From Proteobacteria bacterium UBA981 (lineage in GTDB: Bacteria; Pseudomonadota; Gammaproteobacteria; Ga0077536): a stretch of 30,484 bases of DNA. Each line of letters starts with the position of its first letter. Position 1 is the stretch's first letter. The notes beneath the pieces were generated by a model. It was not told where the DNA came from and did not search any database. It worked only from the letters and a program-made list of their open reading frames with translations. The DNA lies in assembly GCA_002292285.1 (NCBI GenBank), contig DBBP01000003.1, positions 64,372 through 94,855 of the forward strand. Reading direction: 5' to 3'. Positions 23,195-30,484 of this stretch are shown here, piece by piece. The translations under genes and the position numbers were made by a program.

Positions 23195-24246
23195 CCATCA
23201 TTCCTGGTCTGGCGCTAGCGCTTCTGCTCGCCATCAGCGGGCAGTATTTATCCACGTTTATCGGCACCACCGTGATCGGCTTAGCGAAAAGCCCCGTCAG
23301 CGGCATTATGTTGGCGATACTCCTTGGCATTGTGATGCGCAATACGATCGCGCTTCCCAATATTTTTGAGCCGGGTATTCGCTTCGGCCTGGTGCGTGTT
23401 CTGCGCGTCGGCATTGTGCTGCTCGGCATTCGCCTTAGTTTCGGTGAACTTGGCGCTGTCGGCCTGCAGAGCCTGCCGGTGATCATCGGTACAGTCACTT
23501 CCGCGTTGCTGATCGTCACTTACCTCACGCGCAAGCTTGGGCTTAGCCGGCGGCTGGGCACCTTAATTGCCGTGGGAACCAGCGTGTGTGGGGCAACTGC
23601 CATTGTCGCCATGGCGCCAACGATTCACGCGACCGATGAAGAGGTCAGTTACTCGGTCGCCTGTGTGACCCTGTTCGGCATCATCGCGATGCTGGTTTAT
23701 CCCTTCGCGGCCCATTGGTTCTTTGACGCGAATCCGTTTACCGCCGGCCTGTTTTTGGGCACCGCTGTGCACGAAACGGCTCAGGTTGCCGGGGCAGGTA
23801 TGGCCTACCAGCAGTACTACGGCGCTGTACAGGCACTCGACGTTGCGACTGTCACCAAGCTCATTCGTAATCTCGGTATGCTGGTCATCATCCCGGTTAT
23901 CGCGGTCATCTATCACCGCAGCTCGGATGCGCAAGACGTGCTACCTAGATGGTGGACGATGGTGCCCTTGTTCGTAGTTGGGTTCGCGTGCATGAGCTTG
24001 CTGCGCACCGTCGGTGATCGGGGCGACATGGCATTTGGTGTTATCCCGGCCGAGACGTGGATAGTACTGGTTGCCAATATTAAGGATGCTGCGGAATTAT
24101 GTTTGACCGTCGCCATGGCGGCGGTCGGGCTTGGCACGAGCATCAAAGGCTTGCTATCGATTGGCGGCAAACCGTTGGCAATGGGCCTCGTAGCCGCGCT
24201 GTTGGTTGGCGGCGTCAGTGCGACGCTTATCAGCGTGCTCTACTGA
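23191..24246 (+). CDS. YeiH/UPF0324 family putative sulfate exporter
   Basis: A 351-residue polytopic inner-membrane protein of the YeiH (PSE) family. Signature parts are VSGIMLAILLGIVMRN, FGLVRVLRVGIVLLGIRLSFGEL, GTSVCGATAIVAMAPTI and GLFLGTAVHETAQVAGAG, followed by LIRNLGMLVIIPVIAV. About ten hydrophobic segments are visible. The frame runs back to a TTG at 23161, but ATG 23191 gives the usual family N-terminus. Some relatives export sulfite or sulfate in taurine or sulfonate breakdown; others have no known substrate. No sulfur-compound genes are nearby, so the role here is open. The iron-ADH-like gene follows in the same direction. Confidence 0.88.
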   Translation: MTIIPGLALALLLAISGQYLSTFIGTTVIGLAKSPVSGIMLAILLGIVMRNTIALPNIFEPGIRFGLVRVLRVGIVLLGIRLSFGELGAVGLQSLPVIIGTVTSALLIVTYLTRKLGLSRRLGTLIAVGTSVCGATAIVAMAPTIHATDEEVSYSVACVTLFGIIAMLVYPFAAHWFFDANPFTAGLFLGTAVHETAQVAGAGMAYQQYYGAVQALDVATVTKLIRNLGMLVIIPVIAVIYHRSSDAQDVLPRWWTMVPLFVVGFACMSLLRTVGDRGDMAFGVIPAETWIVLVANIKDAAELCLTVAMAAVGLGTSIKGLLSIGGKPLAMGLVAALLVGGVSATLISVLY

Positions 24247-24311
24247 GCCGATTTGCCATCGCGATTTCGCTGGTTAACATGAGCGGCAACTCAATCAGGG
24301 CAAACCAGCCA

Positions 24312-25526
24312 ATGTTCGAACCGGAAAAGAAAGATTTGGTCGGAGCGTTTACGTTTCTACCTATAGAAGATGTGTACTACGGCTCCGGCACGCTCGCACA
24401 GCTCGGCGCGTGCCTGCAGCAGCATGGCGTCTCGCGTGCCTTGCTGATTACCGGGAATACACTCGCCAACAAGACCGATTTGGTCGAGCGCGTGATAGCG
24501 GCGAGCGATGGGCGCATTGGCGGGGTCTTTGCCGAGTCTACGCAGCATGTTCATCGCCAATCAGTAGTGAACGCGATAAACGCCGCGCGCGATATCGATG
24601 CTGATGGCATTATCAGTTTCGGTGGCGGCTCACCAAACGATACCGGTAAGGCCGTCGTGCTGGGTCTCGCGGAGAATGTACGCGACGCCACTGATTTCGA
24701 TCGTCATCGGGTGCGGTTCGAATACCCGGCAACCGTTGAGGTACCGCCGGTGCGTGGCGACGCGCTGCCCATGATTGCCATCTCGACGACTCTATCCGGT
24801 GGTGAGTTCACCCACTTTGCCGGCATCACCGATAGTGACGAACAGGTGAAGCAGTTGTATATCGACAAGAAGCTCGCTGCTCGTGCCGTGTTTCTTGATC
24901 CGGAACTGACGCTTGAGACACCAGACTGGTTATGGTTATCGACTGGCATGCGCTCGGTCGACCATTGCGTAGAAGCATTGTGTTCGAACAACGCACATCC
25001 GTTTACTGATGGGCTGGCGGTGCGCGCGCTCGGGATGCTCAATCGTTACTTGCGCGAATGCAAAGCTGACCCGAGTGACCTCGTCGCGCGCACGCAAGCG
25101 CATCTCGGCGCCTGGATGTCAGTGTGCGGTCTGGCGAATGTAAACGTGGGCTTGAGCCACGGACTGGGTCATCAACTGGGCGCGCGCAACAACGTGCCGC
25201 ATGGCGTGACCTCATGCGTGATGATGCCCTCAGCGATGGACTTTAATCGCGACCACGTCGGCGCGCGCCAGGTGTGCATCGCGGAGGCGATGGGCTGCGA
25301 CACGCGCGGCCTGAGTGTCGAAGAAGCATCGACGCTGGGGCGTGATGCGGTGCGTTCGCTGATTAGTGATCTGGAATTGCCGCGACGCTTACGCGATGTC
25401 GGCGTCTCACAAGACGATTTTCCGGCCATCGCCAAAGATGCGATGGAAGATTTGGTCGTCGCGACTAATCCGCGCCCGGTCGCGAGCATCGAAGAGGTTA
25501 TCGACGTATTGCACAGCGCCTGGTAG
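24312..25526 (+). CDS. Iron-containing alcohol dehydrogenase-like protein with altered metal site
   Basis: About 404 residues from ATG 24312 (AGGG about 11 bases upstream); the frame stays open to 24099 inside the transporter gene, and ATG 24279 is an alternative. The N-terminal half binds NAD(P) (FGGGSPNDTGKAV, then STTLSGGEFTHFAGITD). The C-terminal metal region reads TGMRSVDHCVEAL and GLSHGLGHQLGARNNVPHG. His218, His283 and His297 align with three of the usual ligands, but the Asp expected four residues before the first His is Arg214. HCVEAL is reminiscent of maleylacetate reductases, which work without metal. It probably reduces or oxidises a carbonyl/alcohol, perhaps a ring-cleavage product; this is inference. 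Confidence 0.85.
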   Translation: MFEPEKKDLVGAFTFLPIEDVYYGSGTLAQLGACLQQHGVSRALLITGNTLANKTDLVERVIAASDGRIGGVFAESTQHVHRQSVVNAINAARDIDADGIISFGGGSPNDTGKAVVLGLAENVRDATDFDRHRVRFEYPATVEVPPVRGDALPMIAISTTLSGGEFTHFAGITDSDEQVKQLYIDKKLAARAVFLDPELTLETPDWLWLSTGMRSVDHCVEALCSNNAHPFTDGLAVRALGMLNRYLRECKADPSDLVARTQAHLGAWMSVCGLANVNVGLSHGLGHQLGARNNVPHGVTSCVMMPSAMDFNRDHVGARQVCIAEAMGCDTRGLSVEEASTLGRDAVRSLISDLELPRRLRDVGVSQDDFPAIAKDAMEDLVVATNPRPVASIEEVIDVLHSAW

Positions 25527-25558
25527 CCGCCTGGCCCGCAAGCGCTCTAATCCGCGGG

Positions 25559-25593
25559 CAGCTACCCCTATTCGATAGCTGGGCTATTTTTTT
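25559..25593 (+). terminator. Possible rho-independent terminator
   Basis: CAGCTA (25559-25564) pairs with TAGCTG (25576-25581), followed within six bases by a run of seven T (25587-25593). A second stem, GCCCGC (25534-25539) with GCGGGC (25554-25559), overlaps it. It lies after the iron-ADH-like gene and before the hydratase. The stem is short, so efficiency is uncertain. Confidence 0.45.
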
Positions 25594-25626
25594 GTGTTGA
25601 ACAAAACATGACAATCAGGAACGCGT

Positions 25627-26421
25627 ATGAACTTTGAACACATCGAATTCGAGCGCCGCGGCAAAGTGGCCTTAGTGACATTGAATCGTCCCGACAATCT
25701 GAACGCCTGGACGCCGACCATGTCACGCGAGCTGAGCGAGGCGATGCATGAATGCAACGACAACGATGATATTCGCGCCGTCGTCCTGACCGGTGCCGGC
25801 CGGGCATTTTGTGCGGGCGCTGACATGTCCGGCGGGGAAGAAGGTTTCAGTGGCAGCCAAACGCTGAAGCGCGAACCCCTGTGGCCGTACCAGACTAATA
25901 CGCCGGTGATCGCCGCTATTAACGGCGCCGCGGTCGGAGTGGGTATCACCTACCCGATGCTGGCGGATATTCGCCTCGCGGCCGACACCGCGAAGATCGG
26001 TTTCGCGATGGTCCGGCGCGGTATTTTGCCGGAACTTGCGTCACACATGACAGTGGCGCAAGTCGCAGGGTTCTCGAACGCTGCTGATTTATTGCTCACC
26101 GGGCGCATCATCACGGCGCAGAAAGCGGAGCAGATGGGTTTGCTCAGCGAGTGTGTCGCGCCTGAGAAGTTGCTCGAACGTGCGTTCGAAATCGCGGACG
26201 ACATTGCCGAGAACACTGCCCCGGTTTCAGTGGCCTTATCGAAGAAGCTGTTGTGGCAAGCCAATGCCGCGCAATTTCCGGCGCTGATGGAAACCGAGCT
26301 CAAAACTATCGATTGGCTGATTCGGTCGCCCGATGTCAAAGAAGGCGTGCAGGCTTTTCTTGAGAAGCGCCCTGCGCAATGGTCGATGAGCCCGACGCGG
26401 GATATTCCGGACGCGTTCTAA
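25627..26421 (+). CDS. Enoyl-CoA hydratase/isomerase family protein
   Basis: A 264-residue crotonase-fold protein. Oxyanion-hole segments are GAGRAFCAGADMS (about 57-69) and AAINGAAVGVGITYPMLADIRLA; RRGILPELASH carries the glutamate that is one of the family's acid/base positions. The C-terminal helix region is complete. It should hydrate or isomerise an enoyl-CoA, which fits with the acyl-CoA dehydrogenases in the window. ATG 25627 has AGGA about 6 bases upstream. It appears to be a single-gene unit, preceded by a possible terminator and followed by a REP-like element before the converging SnoaL-like gene. Confidence 0.93.
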   Translation: MNFEHIEFERRGKVALVTLNRPDNLNAWTPTMSRELSEAMHECNDNDDIRAVVLTGAGRAFCAGADMSGGEEGFSGSQTLKREPLWPYQTNTPVIAAINGAAVGVGITYPMLADIRLAADTAKIGFAMVRRGILPELASHMTVAQVAGFSNAADLLLTGRIITAQKAEQMGLLSECVAPEKLLERAFEIADDIAENTAPVSVALSKKLLWQANAAQFPALMETELKTIDWLIRSPDVKEGVQAFLEKRPAQWSMSPTRDIPDAF

Positions 26422-26429
26422 GCGCGCGA

Positions 26430-26454
26430 AAATTCGGTAACTGTCCCCGAATTT
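26430..26454. repeat. REP-like element with short stem
   Basis: GGTAACTGTCCCCGAATTT (26436-26454) repeats the window's REP-like core. AAATTCGG (26430-26437) and CCGAATTT (26447-26454) form an 8-bp stem around a 9-base loop. It lies between converging genes (hydratase and SnoaL-like) and could help end both transcripts. Confidence 0.75.
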
Positions 26455-26471
26455 CCGCGCCGCGGCGTTGC

Positions 26472-26927
26472 TCAGGCGGTCTCGAGAAGTGGTGAGCGCT
26501 CGGCAGTCATGCGCAGCACAACCCGCAGGTGCTGGTACTTCCATTCGCCGTCGACTTTCACATAGTCATCGTCGTAGCGCAGTGCCATCCAGGTTTCCTG
26601 GTTGCCTTCGGTCCGGGTCCATGGCCCCATGATGTACCAGATACCCGTTGCGCGATCACCATCGACTTCGATCACGGGATTGGTCATGTTGTGCTGCGAA
26701 AAAGTGAACAGCTCGCGGAATTGGGTGAACAGAGCGCGAATTTCGGCGTGCCCGGTCGCTTTACCGAAATCGGCGCTTTCCCAGATAGCGTCCTCCGCAA
26801 ACACCGACGCAATCGTGTCCGGGTTATGCAGGTCGTCGCAGATGTGCGAGTAGCGCGCTTTCAATTGCTTGATGGCCTCGATGTCCTCAAGGCGGGTGAT
26901 TCTTTGTTCCAATGCCGTCATATCCAT
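26472..26927 (-). CDS. SnoaL-like (NTF2-superfamily) protein
   Basis: A 151-residue protein of the SnoaL_4/NTF2-like type: an N-terminal helix region (ALEQRITRLEDIEAIKQLKARYSHICDD is spread over about 4-31), then VFAEDAIWESADFG, GHAEIRALFTQFREL, HNMTNPVIEVDGDRATGIWY and WKYQHLRVVLRMTAE. The frame extends to 26987, but ATG 26927 follows GGGAGAG and starts directly before the domain. Relatives are polyketide cyclases, steroid isomerase-like enzymes, dehydratases or ring-hydroxylase small-subunit-like proteins. No co-transcribed gene is obvious; function is open. Confidence 0.87.
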   Translation of the reverse strand: MDMTALEQRITRLEDIEAIKQLKARYSHICDDLHNPDTIASVFAEDAIWESADFGKATGHAEIRALFTQFRELFTFSQHNMTNPVIEVDGDRATGIWYIMGPWTRTEGNQETWMALRYDDDYVKVDGEWKYQHLRVVLRMTAERSPLLETA

Positions 26928-27130
26928 CTTCAACTCTCCCGTGTTGGCTTTCATGCGTGAATTGTCGTAGTCACGCAACGATAGCATGGGCGTAGGGGAT
27001 TGCTGGCCCCAAAATCAGGGGTGCGCAAAGGGTGTTTTGTGGTCGTCTCGTTTTACAATACCGGCGACGTCCACAAGCAGCGGCGGTCGGAGACGGCACC
27101 GAATGTAGCGCCCGTCGCAGGGAACGCGGT

Positions 27131-27433
27131 ATGACACCAGTTGAGCAAACACCAAGAGAGAAAGCCGAAGAGGCACTGCGCTTAAGCAACCGGGCGATGC
27201 TTCTCACTCGCTTCCAGATATTTCACATGTGGATCGTGTTGGTGATTATTGCGGTCCCGTTATTTGCTGATAGCGATGTGGTGACGTATGGCGCTTGGGC
27301 GATTTGTCTGGCGATATTCATCCACGACCGATTTACCGCCCGCGAGGTGCGTCAGCTGCAAAAACGCGCCCACCAGCTGTACAGCGAGCTGGATGAGATC
27401 ATGGGCCGCGCCGCCAGGGAGCAACGCGACTAG
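27131..27433 (+). CDS. Small two-TM membrane protein, hypothetical
   Basis: A 100-residue protein from ATG 27131 (AGGGAA just upstream). It has a charged N-terminus (REKAEEALRLSNRAMLLTRF), two hydrophobic segments (IFHMWIVLVIIAVPLFA and YGAWAICLAIFI) and a basic, probably coiled C-terminal tail (EVRQLQKRAHQLYSELDEIM). I do not recognise a family. It converges with the M3 peptidase gene, 13 bp from its stop. Longer starts back to 27032 are open but unsupported. Confidence 0.65.
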   Translation: MTPVEQTPREKAEEALRLSNRAMLLTRFQIFHMWIVLVIIAVPLFADSDVVTYGAWAICLAIFIHDRFTAREVRQLQKRAHQLYSELDEIMGRAAREQRD

Positions 27434-27446
27434 GTGCCAGCGGTGC

Positions 27447-29666
27447 CTAGTCCAGGCCGCGCCGCTTGAGCAGGGGGGCCAACCTGGCTTCCCGGCCAGC
27501 AAAATCCTGGAACAGACTCATCGCCTCAGCACTACCGCCGCGGGATAACACCGTGGCGCGGAAGTGCTGGCCGTTGGCGCGGGTCATGCCACCGTTTTCC
27601 TTGAACCACTCAACTGTGTCGGCGTCCAGCACTTCACTCCAGATATAGGCGTAGTAGCCAGCCGCATAGCCGCCGAGGATGTGCGAGTAGTAACCGTATC
27701 GATAACGCGGCGGTACGAGTTCGACGCCAGCGCCGGCCTGGTCCAGCGCATCCGTTTCAAAGTGCAGGAGTTGCTCCGCGTCCGGGATCTGGTCGGTCGC
27801 GAGTTGATGAATGGCCTGGTCGGTAACGGCTGCAGCGAGATACTCGGTCGTGGCGTAGCCCTGATTGAATTGTTCTGCGGCGAGCACTTTTTCAAGCAGT
27901 TCGCTCGGTATCGCGGCCTTGCTCTGGTAGTGGCGCGCATAGTTGGCGAGTACTTCCGGCCAGGTCGACCACATCTCATTGACTTGCGAGGGATACTCAA
28001 CAAAATCGCGCGGCACGCTGGTGCCCGCGAACGACGGGTAGTGCACGTTGGAGAACATGCCGTGCAACGCATGCCCGAACTCATGAAACATCGTCGTCAC
28101 TTCTTCGAACGTTAACAAGGTCGGCTCGCCCGGCGGCGGCTCAGGGACGTTGAGGTGGTTGGCAACGATTGGGCGCTGGTCGGCCAGGTGCGATTGGTCG
28201 ACGTAGGCGCTCATCCACGCGCCGCCACGCTTACTCGCGCGCGCGTAAGCATCGAAGATAAACAGGGCGAGCGTTTCGTCGTTCTCATCGAATACCTCAA
28301 ACACCCGCACATCGGCGTGGTACACCGGCAAATCAAAGCGTTCAACGAAGCGGATGCCGTAGATTCTTTCAGCTGCGAAAAAGACCCCATTCAGCAGCAC
28401 GCTGTTGAGTTCGAGATAGGGCTTCAACTGCGCGGCATCGAATCCGTAGCGTTGCCAGCGCAGTTTGTCGGCATAGTAAGTCCAGTCCCAGGCAGCGAGT
28501 TTGAAGTCACCGCCCTCGGCATCAATGATTGTCTGCAGATCGGCTGCTTCGCGGCGTGCGTTGGCGACTGCCGGAGGCACCAGCGCCGCCAGGCGTTCGT
28601 TCACTGCCGTCACCGTCTTCGCAGTCTGATCAGCAAGCATATAGGCGGCGTGGCTGGCGTAACCGAGCAACGCTGCGCGCTCGGCGCGTAAGGCCGCAGT
28701 CTGGCTCACGATAGCGCGGTTGTCGTAGTCACCACCGCGACTGCCGCGCTGCAGGGATGTCTCTAGCATGCGCCGGCGTAACTCACGATTTTGCAGGGAC
28801 GACATCAGCGGTTGCTGCGTGGTGTTCAGCAAAGGAATCACAAATTTACCCTTGAGGTCGCGCTGTTCCGCCTCAGCCGCCGCAGTCTGAATTTGCGCAT
28901 CGCTGAGTCCGCTCAACGCTTCGCGGTGATCGACCACGATGGCGAGTTCGTTGACCTCATTCAGAACGTTCTGACTAAAGCGCGTCTTCAGGGTCGCGAG
29001 TTCGGTATTGATGACGCGTAAGCGCCGTTGCTGTTCTTCGCCAAGCGCCGCGCCAGCACGCACGAAATTCAAGTGAGTTCGTTCAATCAGGCGCTGTGCT
29101 TCCGCGTCGAGATTCATCGCCGCGCGTTGCGCATACAGATGTTCGATGCGGGAAAACAGCGGACGGTTGAGAAGAATTTGGTCACGATGCGCGGCCAGCA
29201 GTGGCGCGACTGTGGTCTCAATGTCTTTCATCGCATCATGTGTATGCGCGCTATTCAAACCGAAGAACACGCGCGACACGCGCGCCAGGGTCTGGCCGGA
29301 GAGCTCGAACGGCACGAGTGTGTTGTCTACCGTCGGGGTACTGGCTTGCTCCGCGATACTCGCAATCTCGACTAGTTGCTCACGCATACCTGTCTCGAAG
29401 GCCGGCACATAGTGCGCATCTTCGATGCGATCAAACTCCGGGTAGTGAAGAAACAGTGGGCTTGGATTCAGGAATGGGTTCTCGTTCGGCATCTTGGTGG
29501 GCGTTTCCTTGGCTTCATTCAACGACTGCGCTGCCTCGTGACCAGCAGTGCCAGGGTGAGCTTGTGCATTGATGGCATCTGTAATCTGGCGCGCGTTCGC
29601 CTCGGGTCCGCTGCTCAGCAGGGCCCCTACAAGCGTGCTTACTGCGACAAATTGATATGCGGCCAT
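27447..29666 (-). CDS. M3 family zinc metallopeptidase (oligopeptidase A / Dcp-like)
   Basis: About 739 residues. The zinc motif FHEFGHALHGM lies near residue 520, with a third ligand candidate in VEYPSQVNEMWS downstream; the region before it (TLLTFEEVTTM) is family-like. The C-terminal GYYAYIWSEVLDADTVEWFKE-type ending is also typical of PrlC/Dcp enzymes, which cut short peptides. ATG 29666 is chosen over the open frame to 29768 because it gives a signal-like N-terminus (MAAYQFVAVSTLVGALLSSG), suggesting a periplasmic Dcp-like location; the linker (about 30-60) is low in structure. It is divergent from the last SDR gene over 80 bp. Confidence 0.92.
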   Translation of the reverse strand: MAAYQFVAVSTLVGALLSSGPEANARQITDAINAQAHPGTAGHEAAQSLNEAKETPTKMPNENPFLNPSPLFLHYPEFDRIEDAHYVPAFETGMREQLVEIASIAEQASTPTVDNTLVPFELSGQTLARVSRVFFGLNSAHTHDAMKDIETTVAPLLAAHRDQILLNRPLFSRIEHLYAQRAAMNLDAEAQRLIERTHLNFVRAGAALGEEQQRRLRVINTELATLKTRFSQNVLNEVNELAIVVDHREALSGLSDAQIQTAAAEAEQRDLKGKFVIPLLNTTQQPLMSSLQNRELRRRMLETSLQRGSRGGDYDNRAIVSQTAALRAERAALLGYASHAAYMLADQTAKTVTAVNERLAALVPPAVANARREAADLQTIIDAEGGDFKLAAWDWTYYADKLRWQRYGFDAAQLKPYLELNSVLLNGVFFAAERIYGIRFVERFDLPVYHADVRVFEVFDENDETLALFIFDAYARASKRGGAWMSAYVDQSHLADQRPIVANHLNVPEPPPGEPTLLTFEEVTTMFHEFGHALHGMFSNVHYPSFAGTSVPRDFVEYPSQVNEMWSTWPEVLANYARHYQSKAAIPSELLEKVLAAEQFNQGYATTEYLAAAVTDQAIHQLATDQIPDAEQLLHFETDALDQAGAGVELVPPRYRYGYYSHILGGYAAGYYAYIWSEVLDADTVEWFKENGGMTRANGQHFRATVLSRGGSAEAMSLFQDFAGREARLAPLLKRRGLD

Positions 29667-29746
29667 GGCATTCTCTGCGTGCTTGCGTGTCGCTATACGT
29701 GCCAGCTCCGCATGGCATAATCGAGCGATGTAACGAGGGTAACGGC

Positions 29747-30484
29747 ATGGCCGACGATAGCAAATCAATCATCATCACCGGCGCAGGGGCCGGTATTGGA
29801 CGGGCCTGCGCAGAACGTTTCCTTGAACATGGCTATCGGGTCGGGCTGATGGGCCGTCGCGCCAATCTGCTCGACGAGATTGCTGCACGCCACAGCAATG
29901 CACTCGCTTTGCCCTGTGATGTGACCGACCCGGGTGCAGTCGAGCGTGCTTTCGCGCAGGCACACCAGGCCTGGGGCCGCCTCGATGTGTTGTTCAATAA
30001 CGCGGGTCAGGCGCGCCCATCGCAAACGATCGATGAACTGGCTGTTGAGGACTGGCTGGCCGTGGTTAACGTGAATTTAAACGGTTCGTTTTTGTGCGCG
30101 CGCGCCGCGTTCCGCATCATGCGCGCGCAGTCGCCGCAGGGCGGTCGCATCATCAACAACGGCTCGATTTCGGCGCATATGCCGCGGCCGGGTTCCGCAC
30201 CCTATACGTCCACCAAGCATGCGATCACGGGCTTAACACGCTCGCTGTCGCTCGATGGCCGTCCGTTCAACATCGCCTGCGGGCAAATCGATATTGGCAA
30301 CGCCTTGACCGAGATGGCAGCACCGATGACCGTGGGCGTGCCGCAGGCGAATGGCACAGTCGGCCCGGAGCCGACCATGGACGTTGCCAATGTCGCGAGT
30401 TCGGTCCTGCATATGGCAGAACTGCCTCTGAATGCCAACGTTCAGTTCATGACCGTGATGGCGACCGCGATGCCCTACATTGGA
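29747..30484 (+). CDS. SDR family oxidoreductase, cut by the window end
   Basis: The frame from ATG 29747 (GAGGG about 8 bases upstream) stays open for 246 codons to the last base, with no stop in the window. It has cofactor motif TGAGAGIGRACAERF, NNAG in VLFNNAGQARP, catalytic Ser in NNGSISAHMPRPGS and YTSTK. GRR after the second strand suggests NADP preference. The C-terminal part (VASSVLHMAELPLNANVQF) is near the usual end, so only a few residues are probably missing. It is divergent from the M3 peptidase. Substrate unknown. Confidence 0.9.
   Translation, partial: MADDSKSIIITGAGAGIGRACAERFLEHGYRVGLMGRRANLLDEIAARHSNALALPCDVTDPGAVERAFAQAHQAWGRLDVLFNNAGQARPSQTIDELAVEDWLAVVNVNLNGSFLCARAAFRIMRAQSPQGGRIINNGSISAHMPRPGSAPYTSTKHAITGLTRSLSLDGRPFNIACGQIDIGNALTEMAAPMTVGVPQANGTVGPEPTMDVANVASSVLHMAELPLNANVQFMTVMATAMPYIG

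Noticed and set aside
24099..24311. N-terminal extension of the iron-ADH-like protein
   Set aside because: It overlaps the transporter's coding sequence by about 150 bases, and the translated extension is unlike any family member; an internal ATG with AGGG upstream is better.
27564..28691. Two plus-strand frames of about 180 codons
   Set aside because: Both are antisense to the M3 peptidase across its zinc-binding region and carry no domain.
1..30484. CRISPR array, tRNA or rRNA genes, intact insertion sequence
   Set aside because: I looked for regularly spaced repeats, cloverleaf arms and transposase motifs and saw none; the only repeats are the REP-like copies.

Overview
The window looks like a chromosomal segment of a Gram-negative bacterium, most likely an uncultured or little-studied gammaproteobacterium. 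This rests on outer-membrane protein architecture, FecR and PilZ domains, a YeiH-type transporter, a moderately high GC content and a dispersed REP-like repeat with core CTGTCCCCGAATT. No rRNA, tRNA, CRISPR array or intact transposase was seen, so the taxonomy is inference.

Layout. 20-2372 (minus) holds two adjacent acyl-CoA dehydrogenases. 2479-2742 (minus) is a DUF1232 membrane protein, followed by a perfect REP-like hairpin (2859-2917). 2982-4781 (plus) is an STT3-like GT-C membrane protein, convergent with a flippase-like (LPG synthase TM) protein that follows an amidase in one minus-strand unit (7218 to 4786). 7294-8790 (plus) is a thiolase-like protein, directly abutted by a truncated TPR remnant (8791-9648). 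After another REP pair comes a compact minus-strand operon (13675 to 9794): a NicX-like 2,5-dihydroxypyridine dioxygenase, an alpha/beta hydrolase, a YCII protein and an FAD aromatic-ring hydroxylase. 14013-17610 (plus) is a TPR plus beta-barrel outer-membrane protein overlapping a large FecR-domain secreted protein; this is the most system-like unit here. 17611-19613 is poor in genes and holds an amber-interrupted tandem PilZ gene and one orphan secreted protein. From 19614 on, catabolic genes return: an SDR, a P450 with an LLM flavin oxidoreductase, a YeiH transporter, an iron-ADH-like protein, an enoyl-CoA hydratase, a SnoaL-like protein, a small membrane protein, an M3 peptidase and a second SDR cut by the window end.

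Together the genes suggest oxidative breakdown of hydrophobic or aromatic/heteroaromatic carbon: oxygenases and dehydrogenases open rings or oxidise chains, and acyl-CoA dehydrogenases, a hydratase and a thiolase-like protein carry CoA-linked steps. The pathway is incomplete in this window. The points most worth following are the outer-membrane-protein/FecR pair as a possible Slam-like (type XI) secretion module, the NicX-centred operon with a non-NicC hydroxylase, the broken double-PilZ gene, and the REP-like family without its transposase.
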